The position numbers and the translations under genes were made by a program. Below the pieces are notes generated by a model. That model did not search any database and was not told the DNA's origin. It worked only from the letters and a program-made list of their open reading frames with translations. This document shows positions 53,188-63,000 of a stretch of 64,000 bases of DNA, one piece after another (position 1 is the stretch's first letter; every line of letters begins with the position of its first letter). Origin of the DNA: Hugenholtzia roseola DSM 9546 (lineage in GTDB: Bacteria; Bacteroidota; Bacteroidia; Cytophagales; Bernardetiaceae); the NCBI RefSeq assembly GCF_000422585.1, contig NZ_KE383878.1:86408-150407 (forward strand), in the 5' to 3' direction.

Positions 53188-53215
53188 GTAGGGACAAAGC
53201 CAGCCTTGTCCCTAC
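53188..53215. terminator. 10-bp perfect hairpin after the NifU-like gene
   Basis: GTAGGGACAA and TTGTCCCTAC pair exactly over an 8-nt loop, and TTTTG follows on the minus strand. It fits a terminator for the NifU-like gene, but very similar GTAGGGACAAGGC-type stems occur as dispersed repeats in many bacterial genomes, so it may be a repeat element that happens to terminate. Confidence 0.65.
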
Positions 53216-53256
53216 AAAATGTTTATGATTTTTAAGAAACCAGTCCGATTTATTTT

Positions 53257-53847
53257 CTAATTTTCCGCCACTACCTCTTTCACTTCGGGCATCATACGCT
53301 GAAAAAGGTTTTGGATTCCTGCCTTTAAAGTAATCATAGACGAAGGGCAACCGCTACAAGAGCCTTGCAGTCGTACCTTCAAAACCCCTGCGGCAGCATC
53401 AAAATCAGAAAAAACAATCGCGCCGCCGTCCATTTCTACGGCAGGTTTGATATATTGGTCTAAAATGTCTTTAATGCGGCGAATAGTGGGGTCTTCCTGA
53501 ATTTGTATCTCCATTTCGGGCATCTCCTCTATAAAGACAGGCTTTTGTGCCTCGAAGTATTCTTTCAAAAACTGACGTACCTGCGCCAAGACCTCTGTCC
53601 AGACGGTGTCTGCGTCTTTGGTTAGGGTAATGAAGTTTTTGGCATAAAAAACACGCTTGACAAAGCCAAACTGCTCGAAGAGCGCGACCGCTAAGGGCGA
53701 TTCTTCTGCTTGTGTCGGATTTTCGTAATCCTTAACCACATCTTCGGGAACGATAAAAAAGCTCAAAACGAACTTCAAAGAGTTGGGATTCGGATTTTCT
53801 TCTACGTAAATATGCACGTAGGGCGATTGAGAAGTAGGTGCAGACAT
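53257..53847 (-). CDS. NifU-family Fe-S cluster scaffold (Nfu type)
   Basis: The 196-residue protein has an N-terminal Nfu scaffold domain ('YVEENPNPNSLKFVLSFFIV', about 10-30) and a C-terminal NifU domain with the cluster-binding CxxC in 'GSCSGCPSSMITLK' (about 170-183). Nfu proteins carry [4Fe-4S] clusters to target enzymes. It is close to uvrC (30 bp), so the two may be co-transcribed. Confidence 0.93.
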   Translation of the reverse strand: MSAPTSQSPYVHIYVEENPNPNSLKFVLSFFIVPEDVVKDYENPTQAEESPLAVALFEQFGFVKRVFYAKNFITLTKDADTVWTEVLAQVRQFLKEYFEAQKPVFIEEMPEMEIQIQEDPTIRRIKDILDQYIKPAVEMDGGAIVFSDFDAAAGVLKVRLQGSCSGCPSSMITLKAGIQNLFQRMMPEVKEVVAEN

Positions 53848-53877
53848 GTATTTTTACTAAATTTATGGCTTAAAACA

Positions 53878-55749
53878 TTAAAGACTTTTGAAATAATCGC
53901 GAATGAGCTTGGCTTTGGCATTGCCTACCACTTGTGCAATTTCACCGTCGGCGGCTGCCTCCATCTTTTTGATAGACTTGAAATGTAGAAGCAATTTTTC
54001 AACGGTTTGTTTGCCAATACCTTTGATATTTTCCAAATCGTTTTGTAGTGCCTTTTTGCTGCGCGTTGCCCTTTGGAAGGTAATGGCAAAGCGGTGCGCT
54101 TCATTGCGAAGGTGTTGAATAAGTTTGAGCGAGGGCGATTTTTTGTTGATATAAGTAGCAAAACTATCCTGTGGGAAGAAAATTTCCTCCATGCGCTTGG
54201 CAATGCCAATGATAGGCACTTTGCCATAAACACCCAGCTCCTGCATGGCGCGTACCGCCGAACTAAGCTGCCCTTTGCCGCCATCTACGACGATAAGGTC
54301 GGGCAGGGGCTGTTTTTCCTCCAAAACGCGGCGATAACGGCGAGATACTACCTCGTACATGCTGGCAAAATCGTCTATGCCCTCTACGGTCTTGATGTGA
54401 TACTTACGATAATTGCGCTTCGAGGGTTTGCCACCGATAAAACAAACCATCGAAGAAACCGTATCCGTACCCTGCAAATGCGAGTTATCGAAACATTCTA
54501 TATGCAGTGGCAGGCGTGGCAGGCTCAAATCTTTTTGTAATTGTTCTAAAACTTTGTACTTATTCTCACTCTTTTCCTCCGTAAAGGTTAGTTTTTTGCG
54601 TATTTTTTCTTTTTTAAAGAAGGTAACATTTTTTAAAGAAAGGTCTAAAAGTCCCTTTAAGTCGCCAATTTTGGGCTGCACCACTTCTACTTCGGGCAAA
54701 GGCAACTCTAAGGGCAAGTTACAAACAATTCTTCGCGCCGTACTTTTGAATTTCTGACGAAATTCTACTACAATCAGCGGCAAAATTTCAGTCGCATTTT
54801 CTTCTAATTTTTTCTTAAAAGATTCGTTTTGGGTATAAATAATACTGCCGTTTTCTATTCGCAAGTAGTTGATATAGAGGGTTGTATCATCTTCTTCGGC
54901 AGTAAAAACTTCGGTATCTGAAATATTCGGATTGGTAATCAATGATTTACTTTGATACTCGGTAAGTGCCTGCAATTTGAGTTTTTCCTGATGGGCTTGC
55001 TCAAATTGCATCTTTTCGGCTGCCTGCTGCATGCGGCTTTTGAAATATTCTTTGGCAAGGCTGGTTTTGCCCTTCAAAATCAGGCGAATCTGCTCGATGT
55101 ATTTTTCATACTCGGCTTCCGTTTCCAAGCCCTGACAAGCCCCTTTACAGTTTTTGATATGATATTCTAAACAAACTTTGTACTTTCCCGCTGCAATATT
55201 TTCAGGACTTAAATGAAAATAACAAGTTCGCAACGGATACAGTTGTTTGATAAGTTCGGTGAGTGCGTGCAGCGTTTTTCCATTTGTATAAGGACCGAAA
55301 TGCTCGCCCTTCACCTTATCGGGCTGCCTTGTGGTAAAAACGCGCGGAAAAGGCTCATCACTAATGCAGAGGTAGGGATAAGTTTTGCCGTCTTTTAGCA
55401 AAATGTTGTAGTGTGGCTGATGCGTCTTGATAAGATTGCTTTCCAGAAGCAGCGCATCTACTTCGGTATTGACCACCGTAATCTCCAAATCTACAATTTG
55501 TCGTACTAATTGGCGCGTTTTCCTATCGTATTGATGCGATTTAGTGAAATAGCTACTCACCCTTTTTTTTAAGTTTTTCGCCTTTCCTACATAAATAATT
55601 TCATTTTTTTCGTTAAAATATTTATAAATACCTGCCTCTTGCGGCAAATTTCGGACTTTTTCACGCAACTCTTGGCGCAGAGTCGTGAAATTTTTATGCC
55701 CTTCTTCTGTGTGATTTTCAAAATCGGCAGAGGGTTCTGTTTCAGCCAT
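53878..55749 (-). CDS. uvrC: excinuclease ABC subunit C
   Basis: This 623-residue enzyme makes both cuts in nucleotide excision repair. The GIY-YIG domain reads 'GIYKYFNEKNEIIYVGKAKN' (about 40-60), a UVR motif is in the middle, the RNase H-like endonuclease core includes 'IECFDNSHLQGTDTVSSMVC' and 'PDLIVVDGGKGQLSSA', and two helix-hairpin-helix motifs ('ENIKGIGKQTVEKLLLHF') end the protein. Full length. Confidence 0.97.
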   Translation of the reverse strand: MAETEPSADFENHTEEGHKNFTTLRQELREKVRNLPQEAGIYKYFNEKNEIIYVGKAKNLKKRVSSYFTKSHQYDRKTRQLVRQIVDLEITVVNTEVDALLLESNLIKTHQPHYNILLKDGKTYPYLCISDEPFPRVFTTRQPDKVKGEHFGPYTNGKTLHALTELIKQLYPLRTCYFHLSPENIAAGKYKVCLEYHIKNCKGACQGLETEAEYEKYIEQIRLILKGKTSLAKEYFKSRMQQAAEKMQFEQAHQEKLKLQALTEYQSKSLITNPNISDTEVFTAEEDDTTLYINYLRIENGSIIYTQNESFKKKLEENATEILPLIVVEFRQKFKSTARRIVCNLPLELPLPEVEVVQPKIGDLKGLLDLSLKNVTFFKKEKIRKKLTFTEEKSENKYKVLEQLQKDLSLPRLPLHIECFDNSHLQGTDTVSSMVCFIGGKPSKRNYRKYHIKTVEGIDDFASMYEVVSRRYRRVLEEKQPLPDLIVVDGGKGQLSSAVRAMQELGVYGKVPIIGIAKRMEEIFFPQDSFATYINKKSPSLKLIQHLRNEAHRFAITFQRATRSKKALQNDLENIKGIGKQTVEKLLLHFKSIKKMEAAADGEIAQVVGNAKAKLIRDYFKSL

Positions 55750-55784
55750 AATTTTTTATTTCAATTTTTATGATACTATTTTGA

Positions 55785-56492
55785 CTATTTATCCAAACAA
55801 GGGGTATAGAAAAGACGGCGGCTTTCCATCTCAAAGGCGCAGAGAAAACCAATTTCCTGATGACAAAGTTGGTGATATTTCTCCAAATTTACATACACAC
55901 AGCCATTATCAAGCGGAATTTGTGGCTCTTGGTCTTCAATAGCCGCTTTTATTTGTTCCAAGCCATGCACAGAATGTCCGAATAAGACAGTTTTATTATT
56001 TGTTTTGCTTAAATCATTTTTAAAATTTCTATTCCAAAAGAGTGCCTTTTTGTTGTCATAAAGCGTTTCGCCTTTCAAATCAAGCCCCGCATGCACCAAA
56101 ATATAAGACTCCAACTCTACATAAGGCAAAAGCGATTGAAAATAACTTTCGTATTTTGGCAAAAAATTAAAATCTTTATCAAAAAATGCTTCCAAATAAT
56201 TTTTTTTCAGCCAATAGCGCAAACGTTTTTCTGCGCCAATTTCTTCGTTTTTTGCTTGCGCCAAATTTTCTAAAAGCATCTCCTCATGGTTGCCCATTAG
56301 GGTTATGATTTGATACCCTGCCTGCCTTTTTTCCAAAATCCAATCCAGAGCCAGCACCACATTTTTGCCTCTATCTATGACATCGCCCAACAAATAAACG
56401 CTATCTTGTGGCGTAATTTCCAACACATTTTCAACCAAATGAATCAGCGTTTTGCCACAACCATGCACATCGCCTATTGCAAATTTTCTCAT
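55785..56492 (-). CDS. metallophosphoesterase, PP-family (Ser/Thr phosphatase type)
   Basis: The 235-residue protein has the calcineurin-like metal motifs 'GDVHGC' (7-12), 'GDVIDRG' (about 36-42), 'GNHEE' (about 67-71), 'VHAGLD' (about 145-150) and 'FGHSVHG' (about 185-191). The family includes protein phosphatases and diadenosine tetraphosphatases; sequence does not decide between them. It lies only 20 bp downstream of the DNA methyltransferase gene, with the same low GC look, so it may share the transcript of the restriction-modification genes. Confidence 0.88.
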   Translation of the reverse strand: MRKFAIGDVHGCGKTLIHLVENVLEITPQDSVYLLGDVIDRGKNVVLALDWILEKRQAGYQIITLMGNHEEMLLENLAQAKNEEIGAEKRLRYWLKKNYLEAFFDKDFNFLPKYESYFQSLLPYVELESYILVHAGLDLKGETLYDNKKALFWNRNFKNDLSKTNNKTVLFGHSVHGLEQIKAAIEDQEPQIPLDNGCVYVNLEKYHQLCHQEIGFLCAFEMESRRLFYTPCLDK

Positions 56493-56512
56493 TGTTTTTG
56501 TTTTTAAAGTTT

Positions 56513-57667
56513 TTAAAAAAGTGTTGTTTTAGCTATATCTTCTTGAAAAAAAGAAGGCAATAACGTGTTTTCCAAACTCTTCTGTGAAAACAAATAACGC
56601 CCATCACACACAAAGCCCAATTCTTCCCAATTAACCTGATTCAACTTTTCACAAAGTAGAGCCTCGTCAAGGGTCTGATTTTTAGGAAAAATTGCCAATA
56701 TAGAACCATCATAATTTAAGCACTCGTTTAAAAAAAAAGGCGATTGATGACGCGTTTTAGCATTTACGTATATTCTTTTTTCGGTACTCTGGTAATGATT
56801 TCTGCCCCACTGCCACCAATTTGTTTCATCAAACGTTTTTATTTTTCGTGCTAATAGTTGTTCTTTATATTGTATTAAATGCGAATGTGGTTGATTAAAT
56901 ATCATTTTTCGTAGCTCCCCTGTTTTAAACGTTTTGGAACAGACAAAGGCTTCATTCCCATACGTTTCGTGCGTAAAAAGTTCATCATGACCGCTTACCG
57001 CTCCTACTTTTACAAAAAATACGTCACTAAACTTAATAGAATAGTTATTATTTGTAAAAAGTAACTGTCCATTAGAAAACAAAAATGTTTTGTTTATATT
57101 ACTTTTTCTACTAAAATTCCCTTTCTCGAATCGCCAAATTAAACAGTTGGGAGCAAATCCTTCAAATACTTTTTTATCACCTAAGTCTATTATATCTGTA
57201 ATTGTGCCATTTTTAAAAATAAAATTATTTAGTTTAATACTTGAAGTAGCTTTTAAAAAATCGCGCGGAGTTATAAAAATAAGTTCGCCTCCTTCTTTTA
57301 GATGATGAATAGACTTCTCTATAAAAAAAAGATAGAGATTGCTTCTTTCATCGAAAAGCTCACTTTTTAACTTTTTCTTTGTATCTTCTCGAATACTTTG
57401 ATAACGAACATACGGAGGATTTCCAATAATAGTATCAAATTTTTCTTCAATATCGTAATCAAAAAAATCTATATTGATGGCATTAGGTACAAATGCAGCC
57501 TGTTTGGGGTCTATTTCTATGGCTACACAGTTGGGTATTTGCTTGGCAAACGCCCCATCTCCACAAGAAGGCTCTAATACACGTCCTTGATTTCGCCTAA
57601 GTTGTAACATCTCCGCCACAATATGAATAGGTGTAAAAACCTGTCCAAGTTGTTCTACATTATACAT
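56513..57667 (-). CDS. type II DNA adenine-N6 methyltransferase
   Basis: The 384-residue protein has the methyltransferase motifs in order: 'LGQVFTPIHIVAEMLQL' (motif X region), 'RVLEPSCGDGAFAKQIP' (motif I, SAM binding, 29-45) and 'IIGNPPYVRYQ' (motif IV, NPPY 83-86), with 'FIEKSIHHLKEGGELIFITP' after it. This is the gamma-type layout of TaqI-like enzymes, which methylate adenine. Target unknown. The ATG lies inside the end of the upstream restriction gene (8-bp overlap), so the two are translationally coupled. AT-richer than its neighbours. Confidence 0.93.
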   Translation of the reverse strand: MYNVEQLGQVFTPIHIVAEMLQLRRNQGRVLEPSCGDGAFAKQIPNCVAIEIDPKQAAFVPNAINIDFFDYDIEEKFDTIIGNPPYVRYQSIREDTKKKLKSELFDERSNLYLFFIEKSIHHLKEGGELIFITPRDFLKATSSIKLNNFIFKNGTITDIIDLGDKKVFEGFAPNCLIWRFEKGNFSRKSNINKTFLFSNGQLLFTNNNYSIKFSDVFFVKVGAVSGHDELFTHETYGNEAFVCSKTFKTGELRKMIFNQPHSHLIQYKEQLLARKIKTFDETNWWQWGRNHYQSTEKRIYVNAKTRHQSPFFLNECLNYDGSILAIFPKNQTLDEALLCEKLNQVNWEELGFVCDGRYLFSQKSLENTLLPSFFQEDIAKTTLF

Positions 57668-58277
57668 ATTCTTCGAAATGAATTTTAAAATCTTCGTATA
57701 TCTGCGCCCTTAGCGCAATAGACCTGCCAAAGTTACGAAGAATAAAGGATTTTGCCTCCTTAAAGTTTCGATTTTGAAATATTCTATTATCTTGCCATTT
57801 GCATTGGAAGGGTAAATTATTTCCGTTGGGCTGTAAAATCTGAAGCCCCTTTAAACTATTACAAAAAACATCTTTTTTATTATCTTTATTTATTACTAAA
57901 AAATAGTAGTCTTTATTATTTTCTTTTAAGTTGTTTTTTAATTTCTCAAAATATTGAGCGTACTTAATCTCATTTTGAAAATCGGGAATCAGACCTGTCA
58001 GGGCATAGTAAATACCCAATTTGCAATTTAAGTTATCAGCATGGGTTGTGTCCGTAATTTTAATATTGATTGGGAAAAAGCTGCCTGCTTCTTCAACCGC
58101 AAAATCATACCAAGCCCTACTTCGCGGTATCTGAATTTTAAACGCTTGTTCTATTACTGCCAAGACTTCTCCCTCATTGATGGAAGCATTTATACGTCCG
58201 TCATCATGAGCAGCAGAAAGCTGCATTTCTTGTGCAATAAGATAGTCTTTAATTTGAGTTATTATTTTTGGTATCAT
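57660..58277 (-). CDS. type II restriction endonuclease (cognate of the methyltransferase)
   Basis: The 205-residue protein is assigned as the endonuclease mainly from context: its end overlaps the methyltransferase start by 8 bp, and its own sequence has a PD-(D/E)xK-type core. An acidic helix 'INEGEVLAVIEQAF' (33-46) is followed by 'RAWYDFAVEE' (Asp58) and 'SFFPINIKITDT' (Asn71-x-Lys73), the spacing of a nuclease with Asn in place of the usual Asp/Glu. I do not recognise a known enzyme. It lies first in the operon, so endonuclease and methylase would be made together. Confidence 0.78.
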   Translation of the reverse strand: MIPKIITQIKDYLIAQEMQLSAAHDDGRINASINEGEVLAVIEQAFKIQIPRSRAWYDFAVEEAGSFFPINIKITDTTHADNLNCKLGIYYALTGLIPDFQNEIKYAQYFEKLKNNLKENNKDYYFLVINKDNKKDVFCNSLKGLQILQPNGNNLPFQCKWQDNRIFQNRNFKEAKSFILRNFGRSIALRAQIYEDFKIHFEEYV

Positions 58278-58296
58278 ATTATTGATTATTAAAAAA

Positions 58297-58325
58297 GCCT
58301 ATGCTTCTACACATAGGCTCTTTTT
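58297..58325. terminator. terminator between the restriction gene and the chaperone gene
   Basis: AGCCTATG and CATAGGCT form an 8-bp stem, with A-run on the left and T-run on the right. It lies 6 bp downstream of the SurA-like gene on the minus strand and 19 bp upstream of the restriction gene start, so it ends the SurA-like transcript and separates it from the restriction operon. Confidence 0.85.
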
Positions 58326-58330
58326 TGTGC

Positions 58331-59674
58331 CTACAACCCCTGCAAAATACCACAATAATCGTATTCGGGCGCGATGTCGATGTAAATCTCTTTGATGGCA
58401 TCTAAAAACCAATCGTTGAGTACCTGATTGCGCTTATCCGAAAGAGCAGCTTGCTGGATTTTTTCATAATCTTGCTCCAAATTAGCAACATGTGGTTCAA
58501 TTTTATTTTTAAAATAAAGGATACGAATGGCATCTTTGCCGTCACCAGTACGAAAACGCAACGGCGGACTAACCTCTCCTACTTTCATTTTATCTACCAC
58601 CTGAAAGGCTGTAAAATCCATTTCCTCTGCCAAAAGTTTGGTGCTGCCTGTGTTCGGATTAGCAATCATGGCAGAATTAGCGCGTGAGCCTTTGTCGTCG
58701 GTGTGTTTGACGGCAATCTTCTGAAAATCAGCAGGATTTTCTATTATCACCTGACGCAGGCTATCCATCAGCAGTTCGGTAGTTTTGATGTCCTCTTCGC
58801 TGGGCTTAGGGCGCATCAGGATATGGCGAGTGCGATACAAATTTCCTCTTCTTTCTAATAATTGTATCAAATGATAGCCAAATTGTGATTCAATCGGCTC
58901 TGAAATAGCACCCGCTTCTAAGGCAAAAGAAGCCGCCTCATATTCAGGCACTAATTCCCCTCTATCGTGAAAACCCAAGTCGCCACCTTTCGAAGCCGAG
59001 CCTAAGTCTTCCGAATGAAGCGTCGCCAAAGATGCAAAATCGGCTTCACCTGCTTCTACTTGCCTTTTAAAACTAAGAAGTTGCTCCCTAACGCGCTCTT
59101 TTTCAGCCTTGTTTGCAATCGGATTTTTAATCAGCACGCCTACCTCGTATTCAGCAGGAAAAAGTGGAATACTATCTTTGGGAATGTTTTTGAAAAACTT
59201 GCGCACCTCCGAAGGCGTAACCTTCAAATCTTTGGTTACTTCGCTGCGCATCTTTTGAACCGTCATCTGTTCGCGAATCGGCTCACGCAATTCCTCTGCA
59301 ATTTGCTCCAAACTTTTGCCCAAATATTGCGCAATTTTATCGGGGTCGCCGCCATAAGTTTCTACCATATAGCGCAAACGCTGGTCTAATTCGCGGTCTA
59401 TTGCGTTTTCTTCCACCAAAACCGAGTCTATTTCGGCTTTCGCTACCAAAACTTTATTGATTATCATTTCACGAAAAATGCCGCAACGCGCATCACCGGG
59501 CAACTTGTCGCCACTTTGCAAAAAGCTTTGATAAGCTAACTCTAAATCTGATTTGAGAATGATATAATCATCTACCTTTGCAATAATTTTATCGGCTACT
59601 ATATCTTGTGCTTTCGCTGAAAATCCCATCACCCAAAGCAAAGGGAGTAATAAAAGGCTAATCTTTTTTTTCAT
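58331..59674 (-). CDS. SurA-like periplasmic peptidyl-prolyl isomerase/chaperone
   Basis: About 447 residues from an ATG near 59674. A signal peptide ('MKKKISLLLLPLLWVMGFSA', cut near 'KAQD') is followed by a SurA N-terminal chaperone domain ('DKIIAKVDDYIILKSDLELA', 'INKVLVAKAEIDS'), and two parvulin-type domains: the first has 'EDLGSASKGGDLGFHDRGEL' and 'SEPIESQFGYHLIQLLERRG', the second is more diverged. It helps fold outer-membrane proteins. The frame is open upstream to a TTG at 59806 but those 44 residues do not look like part of the protein. Confidence 0.9.
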   Translation of the reverse strand: MKKKISLLLLPLLWVMGFSAKAQDIVADKIIAKVDDYIILKSDLELAYQSFLQSGDKLPGDARCGIFREMIINKVLVAKAEIDSVLVEENAIDRELDQRLRYMVETYGGDPDKIAQYLGKSLEQIAEELREPIREQMTVQKMRSEVTKDLKVTPSEVRKFFKNIPKDSIPLFPAEYEVGVLIKNPIANKAEKERVREQLLSFKRQVEAGEADFASLATLHSEDLGSASKGGDLGFHDRGELVPEYEAASFALEAGAISEPIESQFGYHLIQLLERRGNLYRTRHILMRPKPSEEDIKTTELLMDSLRQVIIENPADFQKIAVKHTDDKGSRANSAMIANPNTGSTKLLAEEMDFTAFQVVDKMKVGEVSPPLRFRTGDGKDAIRILYFKNKIEPHVANLEQDYEKIQQAALSDKRNQVLNDWFLDAIKEIYIDIAPEYDYCGILQGL

Positions 59675-60030
59675 TTTGATTTTAATAAAACTATAAAAAA
59701 CAACGTTTTTACGAAATCGTGCGCTTTCCCAAACGCAACTTCTTTCAAGACGCTGCAAAACACTGAAAAGCAACACAAAACAAGCATTTTTTTTTGAGAA
59801 TGGCAATTCTGCGCCTCCGCTTTGCCGCCGTCAGCCCCTTTTTTCGCTTCATTGGTCTATTTTATTTGCCTTCTCTCCTTTCATTTGCGTATAAAGGCTT
59901 GCAGCCTCTCGCTAAATTCGCTATCTTTCGCTGCCTTTCACAAGAAAAAAATCGGCAAAAATGAAATTGCTTGCTTTTTTTGTGTTTTTTTTATCCTTTT
60001 ACGAATACTTTACTTTGATTTTTTATTTGC
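59675..60030. other. 356-bp divergent spacer without a convincing gene
   Basis: This AT-rich spacer lies between the divergent SurA-like and DUF445-type genes. It contains no good gene and no complete TTTG-N19-TAnnTTTG promoter was found. Confidence 0.5.
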
Positions 60031-63000
60031 ATGGTAGGATTAGATTTCATCGCCAAAACCCTCACAGGTGCAGTAGTGGGCTACGTTACAAACGATTGGG
60101 CAATCGATATGCTCTTTCGCAAACGATTGGGCATGGGCGGCATTTTCCTCAAAACCCATCAGGAATTTGCACGCAATATTAGCCTTGTTGTAGAGCGCGA
60201 TATTATCAACCACCACACGCTTTTGAGCGAACTGCAAGGCGCGGAATTTGAAAAAAACATAGAAGCCACCATCAGCCACCTTTTTGATAGCTCCCTAAAA
60301 GAAGCTCTGCCCAAAGGCGAAAATCGCATCAAAAACATTCCAAAATTAGCAGATTTAGAAAAAAACATACATCTCTATTTAGATACCCAAATCCCGACCT
60401 TACTCTATCCTGCCCTACAAGATTGGAGTGATTCCCTTACACTTTCTCAAATCTTGCCAAAGGAGCAGGCACAAGTATTGGTAGAAAAAGTATTAAAAGA
60501 CACAATAGAAACGATACAAAAGGAACAAGATATTTTTAAAATTGTAGAAAGAATTGCAGAAACGGTTACGCAAAATAGTCCCGAAACATTTTTAGGAAAA
60601 GAAGGGCAGGACTATATTTATGAAAAAACAGAACTAATTTTCAAAGACTTAGCTACCATCTTGGCGCAAGAAGATGCACAACTGCTTCAACCCTTTATCA
60701 CAGAAATTCAGCAACTCTTTCAGGTAGAAATAGGTTTGGAGGCAGCCGCCCAAAAACTCGTAGAAAAAAACATCATTCAAGTTTTGGGTAAAAATAATGC
60801 CGCCCAAGCGATTGAAGCCCTTGTCAAGCAACTGCATAAAATTGTAGATTCAGAAGAAGGGGAGCGCATTTTTTATACGTTTGCCGATTTTTTCATACAT
60901 ACCTTAGAAAAAGAAGAAAAAACGATATTTGAACTTCTCACCCCCGAAGTACGCGCCAACTTAGTAGAGTTTTTCAAAAAGCAGTTTCCCCCCATTTTGG
61001 TCAAAGTAATTGGCTGGGTGTATAGCCGTCAGAATGAAATTGAAAAATTAGTTGATGAAACTTTCACAAAGAATGTAGAGTCAGGGTTTAAAAATTGGTT
61101 GGTCAAAACTTTTGTCGGCAGCGTGAGCCAGTCGGCAGATGTAGTAAGCAAAATCATTCAAATTATAGAAGAATACCGTCGCCGCCCCGAAGAAGTCGCC
61201 TTAGAACTAACCACGTTGGTCATCGATTTTTTGGAGAGCAAGACCGTAGGCGAAATGGTGAGAGGGCTTAAAGGCGAACAAACTACTCAAATTTTTGGCA
61301 ATATTTTACGAAAAAACATTTCAGAAAGTCTTGAAAAGTTAATCCCTGATGATTTTCTTCATATTTTTGTTCAAAAACCGATTTCTGAATTTGTCAGTGC
61401 CGACAAATTAGCTACTTTTCTCAAAAACAACCTTTCTCAATTTATAGACAATTTTAAGGCGCAACAGCTTTATTCGCCTGCATTTCTGAATTGGGTATTA
61501 CAAAATACAGATAAAATAATAGAGCTATATTGGACTTCACCCATAAAAAATTGGCTTGAAAAGCAAACTATTGTTAATTTTTGGCAAAGCAATGAGCAGG
61601 CAGCTTTCGCTTTCTTTGATGATAAAATTAAAAATTGGAGCAGCATAATCGTAACTAAATTATATGAAAATCAGGAAGGAAAGCCGCTTATGAGCCAACT
61701 TTCCTACACACAAAAACAGGATATTTTACAGACATTAAGTCAGAAATTGCAAGAAGAAATTAGTCTTTTTCTGAATCAGCATCAGGAGCGCGAACTCGAT
61801 TCTTACCTACAACAGACGCAAAAATTCCCCAACTTTGAGAAACGCCTTAGCAAAATTATCCACAAACTTCTACTCGACAATTTAGAAACCCTTTTAGAAA
61901 ATCGGATTTCAGAGTTGGTCTATGGCAATTTAGAGCGTTTAGCACCTACCCAAATCCGCGACATGGTGGAAAAGTTTATGGGAAAAGAGTTAAAACCTAT
62001 TACTATTTTAGGTGCATTTTGGGGTGGAATTGCAGGAGGCGCGTTGGCTGCTGTCCCTTCTTTTGAGGGCAACTTGGCACTGACCTATGGCGTACCTGCG
62101 GTCAGTTATGGCGTTACGGGTTGGGCTACAAATTGGTTAGCTTTAAAAATGATTTTTCGCCCCTATGAAAAGAAAAAAATACCATTCACCCCCTTTTATT
62201 TGCCCTTTACGCCCGGCGTAGCGGTGCGAAATCAACCTCGTTTTGCCCAAAACATGAGTAAATTTGTGGGCGACAAACTCATCAACGAAGAAGGATTAAA
62301 AGAGGCATTTAGTCAGAATAAAAAACTTTTTAAACATACAATCATTGAAACCATTACGCAAAATGATTATGCAAGTATCGCTACTTATTTAGAAAAAAAT
62401 AATAGCAAACTTGCCCAGCAAGGCGCAGTACAATTACAAGACTATTTACAAAATAAAAAGGAAATATTGATACAAAATGGAGCGCAGTGGCTTTCACAAG
62501 GCAGCGTAAAGGTGGTAGAAAAGTTTTATCAAGATAGCCTGCAATCTCTACCTCAAAAAGGGAGCGCAGGTAGTTCTTCGGAAGAAAAAAATGCCATCAA
62601 AGAAGTTCGCGCTTTCTTGCATCAATACCTAACAAGCTATCTTGTCATTTATCAGAAAAAAATTCCTGCTCAAATTCAAGATTTTCTTGCACCAGATACG
62701 CTTTTAAGTGAAAAAATCCCTGTTTTCTTACAAGAAAAATTAAGTGCTATCGGCTTGAAAAAAGTATTAGCCCTACTTGAAAAAAACATACAAAATCCAG
62801 ATGCTATTATACAAAAGCTAAGTATTTTGCTTGAAAAAGAAATCTTTAAAAAGACCGAAAACAAAAGTTTGAGCCACTATCTCACAGAAAGCCAAGCCTT
62901 AGCCGCCCAAGAGAGATTAAGTGAATATCTTACTTCTCAACTTAAAATTTCAGAAAATAAAGAAAAAATTGTATCTTTTATCGATAAAAAAATCTCACAA

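Noticed and set aside
59822-60037. Short plus-strand frame just before the DUF445-type gene
   Set aside because: It ends inside the start of the DUF445 gene, is AT-rich and low-complexity, and matches nothing.
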